Assembly: GCA_963693085.1 (NCBI GenBank)
Contig: OY856410.1
Span: 1,334,673,804-1,334,737,803 of the forward strand
Direction of reading: 5' to 3'
Source: Alisma plantago-aquatica
Lineage: Eukaryota; Streptophyta; Magnoliopsida; Alismatales; Alismataceae
Length of the DNA stretch: 64,000 nucleotides
The notes below the pieces were generated by a model, which saw only the letters and a program-made list of their open reading frames with translations, did not search any database and was not told the origin of the DNA. Positions within the stretch are counted from its first letter, which is position 1. The number at the start of each line of letters is the position of its first letter. The position numbers and the translations under genes were made by a program. Of the stretch, positions 61,289 to 64,000 are shown one piece after another.

Positions 61289-61493
61289 TCATCAATAGTG
61301 GGCTTTCTGCCCGAGACATAATCTTATTGTCTAGGATTTACCCCATCAGGGTTTTATCATCATCAGTGGGCTTTCAGCCCTAGACATGATCTCATTATGC
61401 AACATTTACCCTTATCAGGGTTTTATCATCATCAGTGGGCTTTCAACCCTAGACATGATCTCAGTATGCAACATTTACCCTTATCAGGGTTTC
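61289..61493. repeat. Three ~71-bp tandem units in element H
   Basis: Starts near 61291, 61361 and 61431. Each contains 'agtgggctttc', a 'agacat(a/g)atct' part, 'atttaccc' and 'atcagggtttt'. The last two units are nearly identical and the first is more diverged. Confidence 0.9.
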
Positions 61494-63583
61494 TCAATGT
61501 AAGGAGTGCACATTAAATTCAATTTCAACATAAATCTTATCAGTTCATTGTATATCACAGGTTTGAACAAGTATTAGCAGAGGCATTAGAACTAGAAACA
61601 GTAAAAGCATATAGATATCATGTATCATTCCTCATACTCAAAATAGATTTATCATACAACATATGTCTGTTCCATCCAATCTAAATAGATGCCAATAAAT
61701 TTCATGCATATACATGCATACCTGACTTAGTTCTCTTCTTCTTTTATTTCACATTCTTCATATGGGGTTACTAGTCATCACATGTTCACTATCAATTGAA
61801 TTTTGTACTATTAGTCCATTCTCAGAGTACAATTCACAATTCAAGAACACATTCTTATAAATCAATTCAAATACTTGACTTTCATCTTTTAGTTCAATTC
61901 AATTACAGTTATGTTCATCTCTTAATTCCCCATTTGAGATTGTCATTAATTAGCATCATCAAACTCATTATTTTAGGGTAAGAGTTACATTCTTAAAATC
62001 ATCTACTAATTCCTATCTTTTTCCATCATTTTATACTCAGCATTCTCAACTTCTTTCATTTCATGTTCATTACATCATCTGGACCAATCTTTTTTTATTC
62101 ACTTTACATACAATTCTTCTCTTCTACATACCATTTATCAAAGTACAATTCTTAGTATATTTCATTTATTTTGGGTTAAGCCACATGTAATTAAAATAAA
62201 AGATAAAATACTTCATCATACTATCTTCATTAGTTTCATCTTTATCTTGCAATCACCATTACATACATCATGTTCATATTGTCTATTATATTCAGATAAG
62301 TGTACCTTAATGTTGACTACTAATGTCATTCCCATAATCAACAATGATCATTCTTTATTATATTAAAACAATTACATTGGACTTAGGTGATATTCATAAT
62401 ACTCATCATATTCAATGGAAGTATTAATACCTTCAACTTCAGCATTTGATCACATTTACAACATCATATCCAAGTTCTAGGTTTATCACTCATAATTGTC
62501 TTAGTAATAAACTTTTAGGGTTTTCAAGAAGTCATTCCTTAGTTCAACATATCATAAGAATCATATCATTTAGTAATCCAATCATGACTCAAGGGTTCAT
62601 TAGGGTTATTCACAAACATGGAAACCCTAGTTTCCATTTTCACACATTTCATTCATCAATCATAAGTATATAGTGATTAATTGACTCATTTGATTCACTT
62701 CCTCAACGCAAAATCCTAATCAGGATATGTGGTCATTCAACTCCATTAAAATTCAATAATGCACTTGTATAATTCAATCTAGTACAATTCAAATACGACT
62801 TTATACATGTCAATTTCAATTCCAAGCATATCTGCCATTGGGCTGATTTTTAAGCAAAATTCACATGAAATACCATAGTCATCTACCCATAAGAATACCC
62901 ATGCATCCTCAATAAATATAACAGGAACTAATCAAGTTTCAATCAATGAGAAATAATCAAAATCAGTAAAATTGGATTCCCCAATATCTTTCCCAAATAA
63001 AATCCAATCACATACATATACAAACAAGGTTTCTGATTGTTTTAGCCGGATTGAATTAGGCTTTCAACATGAATACAAAGCTTAGGAGGGAGAAAAACAC
63101 TCACCTCATGTTCCAAGCACCTTAAATTCGTAGGTGAACCTCTGAATTTTTAGAAACCCAATCAAATTCTCGCAAAAGAATCCAATTCTTTCTCCTCTCA
63201 ACTCGAAAACCTTAGAAATGTGGATTAGAAGAGAAAGAGTGAGAAAAAGGGGGAGATTTGATGTGATTTCGAATCAAATCAGGTTAGGGACGGAATCTTG
63301 ACATGTGAGAGAAGATTCACCATGAAATGCTATGCAAAGAAGCTAAACTTACTTGATTTCATCATATCTTGGATAGAGAAACCCTAGGTCATCATCTCCA
63401 CCACTTTCTCTACTCAAAACCCTAGCTCTCCTCTCTCTCAAGAATTTCGTTTCTTGGACAAGAAGGACGAGTTATGAGATCTGCTTGTGTGTTAGTTTAG
63501 TGATATAGATGAATTGAGGTGCTTAGAACATTTGCAAACAAGCCCCTCAATGTATTTTTATTTTGCTCAGACTGGTTGGTAGG

Positions 63584-63975
63584 CTGAGCTATAAACTCGA
63601 CCGAAACCACCTGTTTCAGAATTCAAACCCCATCCAAAAATTATGAAACTTTAAAACAATATCTGAAATTGAGTTTGTAAGATACAGTAAAAAATTTAGA
63701 TCATTTGGTGTTACCAATAAATAATAAAAAATCAAATACTACACTGCTATATTGCAGTCAGCAGCATGGTCGGTCGAGTTTGTCCTGCACATAACTCGAA
63801 CGACACCCTCTCTGTAGAGATCAAAACTCATCCAAAACTTACGCCAATTTAACAAGGTGTCTATAATTGAGTTTGTCAAGCACGGTTAAAATTTGATATC
63901 AATTGGATGTACAAATAAAAAGATAAAATTCATTCACCATACTGCTATATTAATCTGAAAATATGATCAGTCGAG
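63584..63975. repeat. Two ~195-bp diverged tandem units at the right end of element H
   Basis: Both units have 'ataa(a)ctcga.cga', 'catccaaaa', 'attgagtttgt', 'actgctatatt' and 'gtcgagtttg' in the same order. A third unit appears to start at about 63976 and runs off the window. Confidence 0.75.
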
Positions 63976-64000
63976 TTTGAATCTCGACCGATAAATAGGT

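Larger units (their letters stand above)
59391..64000 (-). mobile_element. Unidentified element H, probably an LTR or LTR element, incomplete
   Basis: At 59391 TNP2 coding breaks off and a new sequence starts TGTCGGCACCC, as LTR ends do. GTATA (59386-59390) would be the target repeat. The following 4.6 kb have no coding or known domain on either strand. The base composition, many short repeats and 'aaaccctag'-rich part near 63370-63430 resemble the U3 side of Gypsy LTRs read on the minus strand, but no copy of the other LTR, primer site or polypurine tract lies in the window. The class is therefore a guess; the insertion boundary is firmer. Confidence 0.5.

Overview
This window reads as a stretch of intergenic plant chromatin made almost entirely of nested transposable elements. 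I find no host protein gene, tRNA gene or functional rRNA gene. A vascular plant, most likely a flowering plant with a large repeat-rich genome, is indicated by several Ty3/Gypsy elements with 2.4-3.4 kb LTRs ending in Del/Tekay-like integrase relics, two Athila-type elements, a Ty1/Copia element, a CACTA (En/Spm) transposon with TNP2, DUF4216, DUF4218 and Ulp1-like parts, and a Cassandra-type TRIM whose LTRs carry 5S rRNA-derived sequence. The species cannot be named from this.

I use letters for the elements. 1-2374: LTR of element E (minus strand), inserted in the 5' LTR of element B. 2375-22709: element B (plus strand, Gypsy). Its 3' LTR is split by a complete element A (8742-19259, plus, target duplication GTTAT) and by a Cassandra TRIM (19807-20961, minus) with three LTR copies. 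22710-41480: element D (Copia, plus). Its 5' LTR is cut by B, its leader holds a MITE flanked on both sides by (TA)n, and its 3' LTR is cut by the complete element C (28837-39592, minus, target duplication CATAT). 41481-45207: the pol relic of an Athila-type element (I) that hosts D. 45208-59390: a CACTA transposon (G, minus strand) with Ulp1-like, TNPA-like and TNP2/DUF4218/DUF4216 relics. It is split by a complete Athila-type element F (49383-57251, plus, target duplication CCTTC). 59391-64000: an unidentified element H, probably an LTR element, that truncates the TNP2 gene and runs out of the window.

The nesting gives a relative order: I before D; D before B and C; B before A, Cassandra and E; G before F and H. 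Every coding region is broken by stops, frameshifts or deletions, so no element looks autonomous. The parts most worth a second look are four. First, an array of short inverted-repeat modules (15 nt, about 6 nt loop, 15 nt, with one module showing a matched base change) in the LTRs and leader-like region of F. Second, the three-LTR Cassandra. Third, the MITE sitting inside a (TA)n microsatellite. Fourth, the A/B/C group of Del/Tekay-like elements, whose internal regions share blocks that are not recognisable gag or reverse transcriptase.
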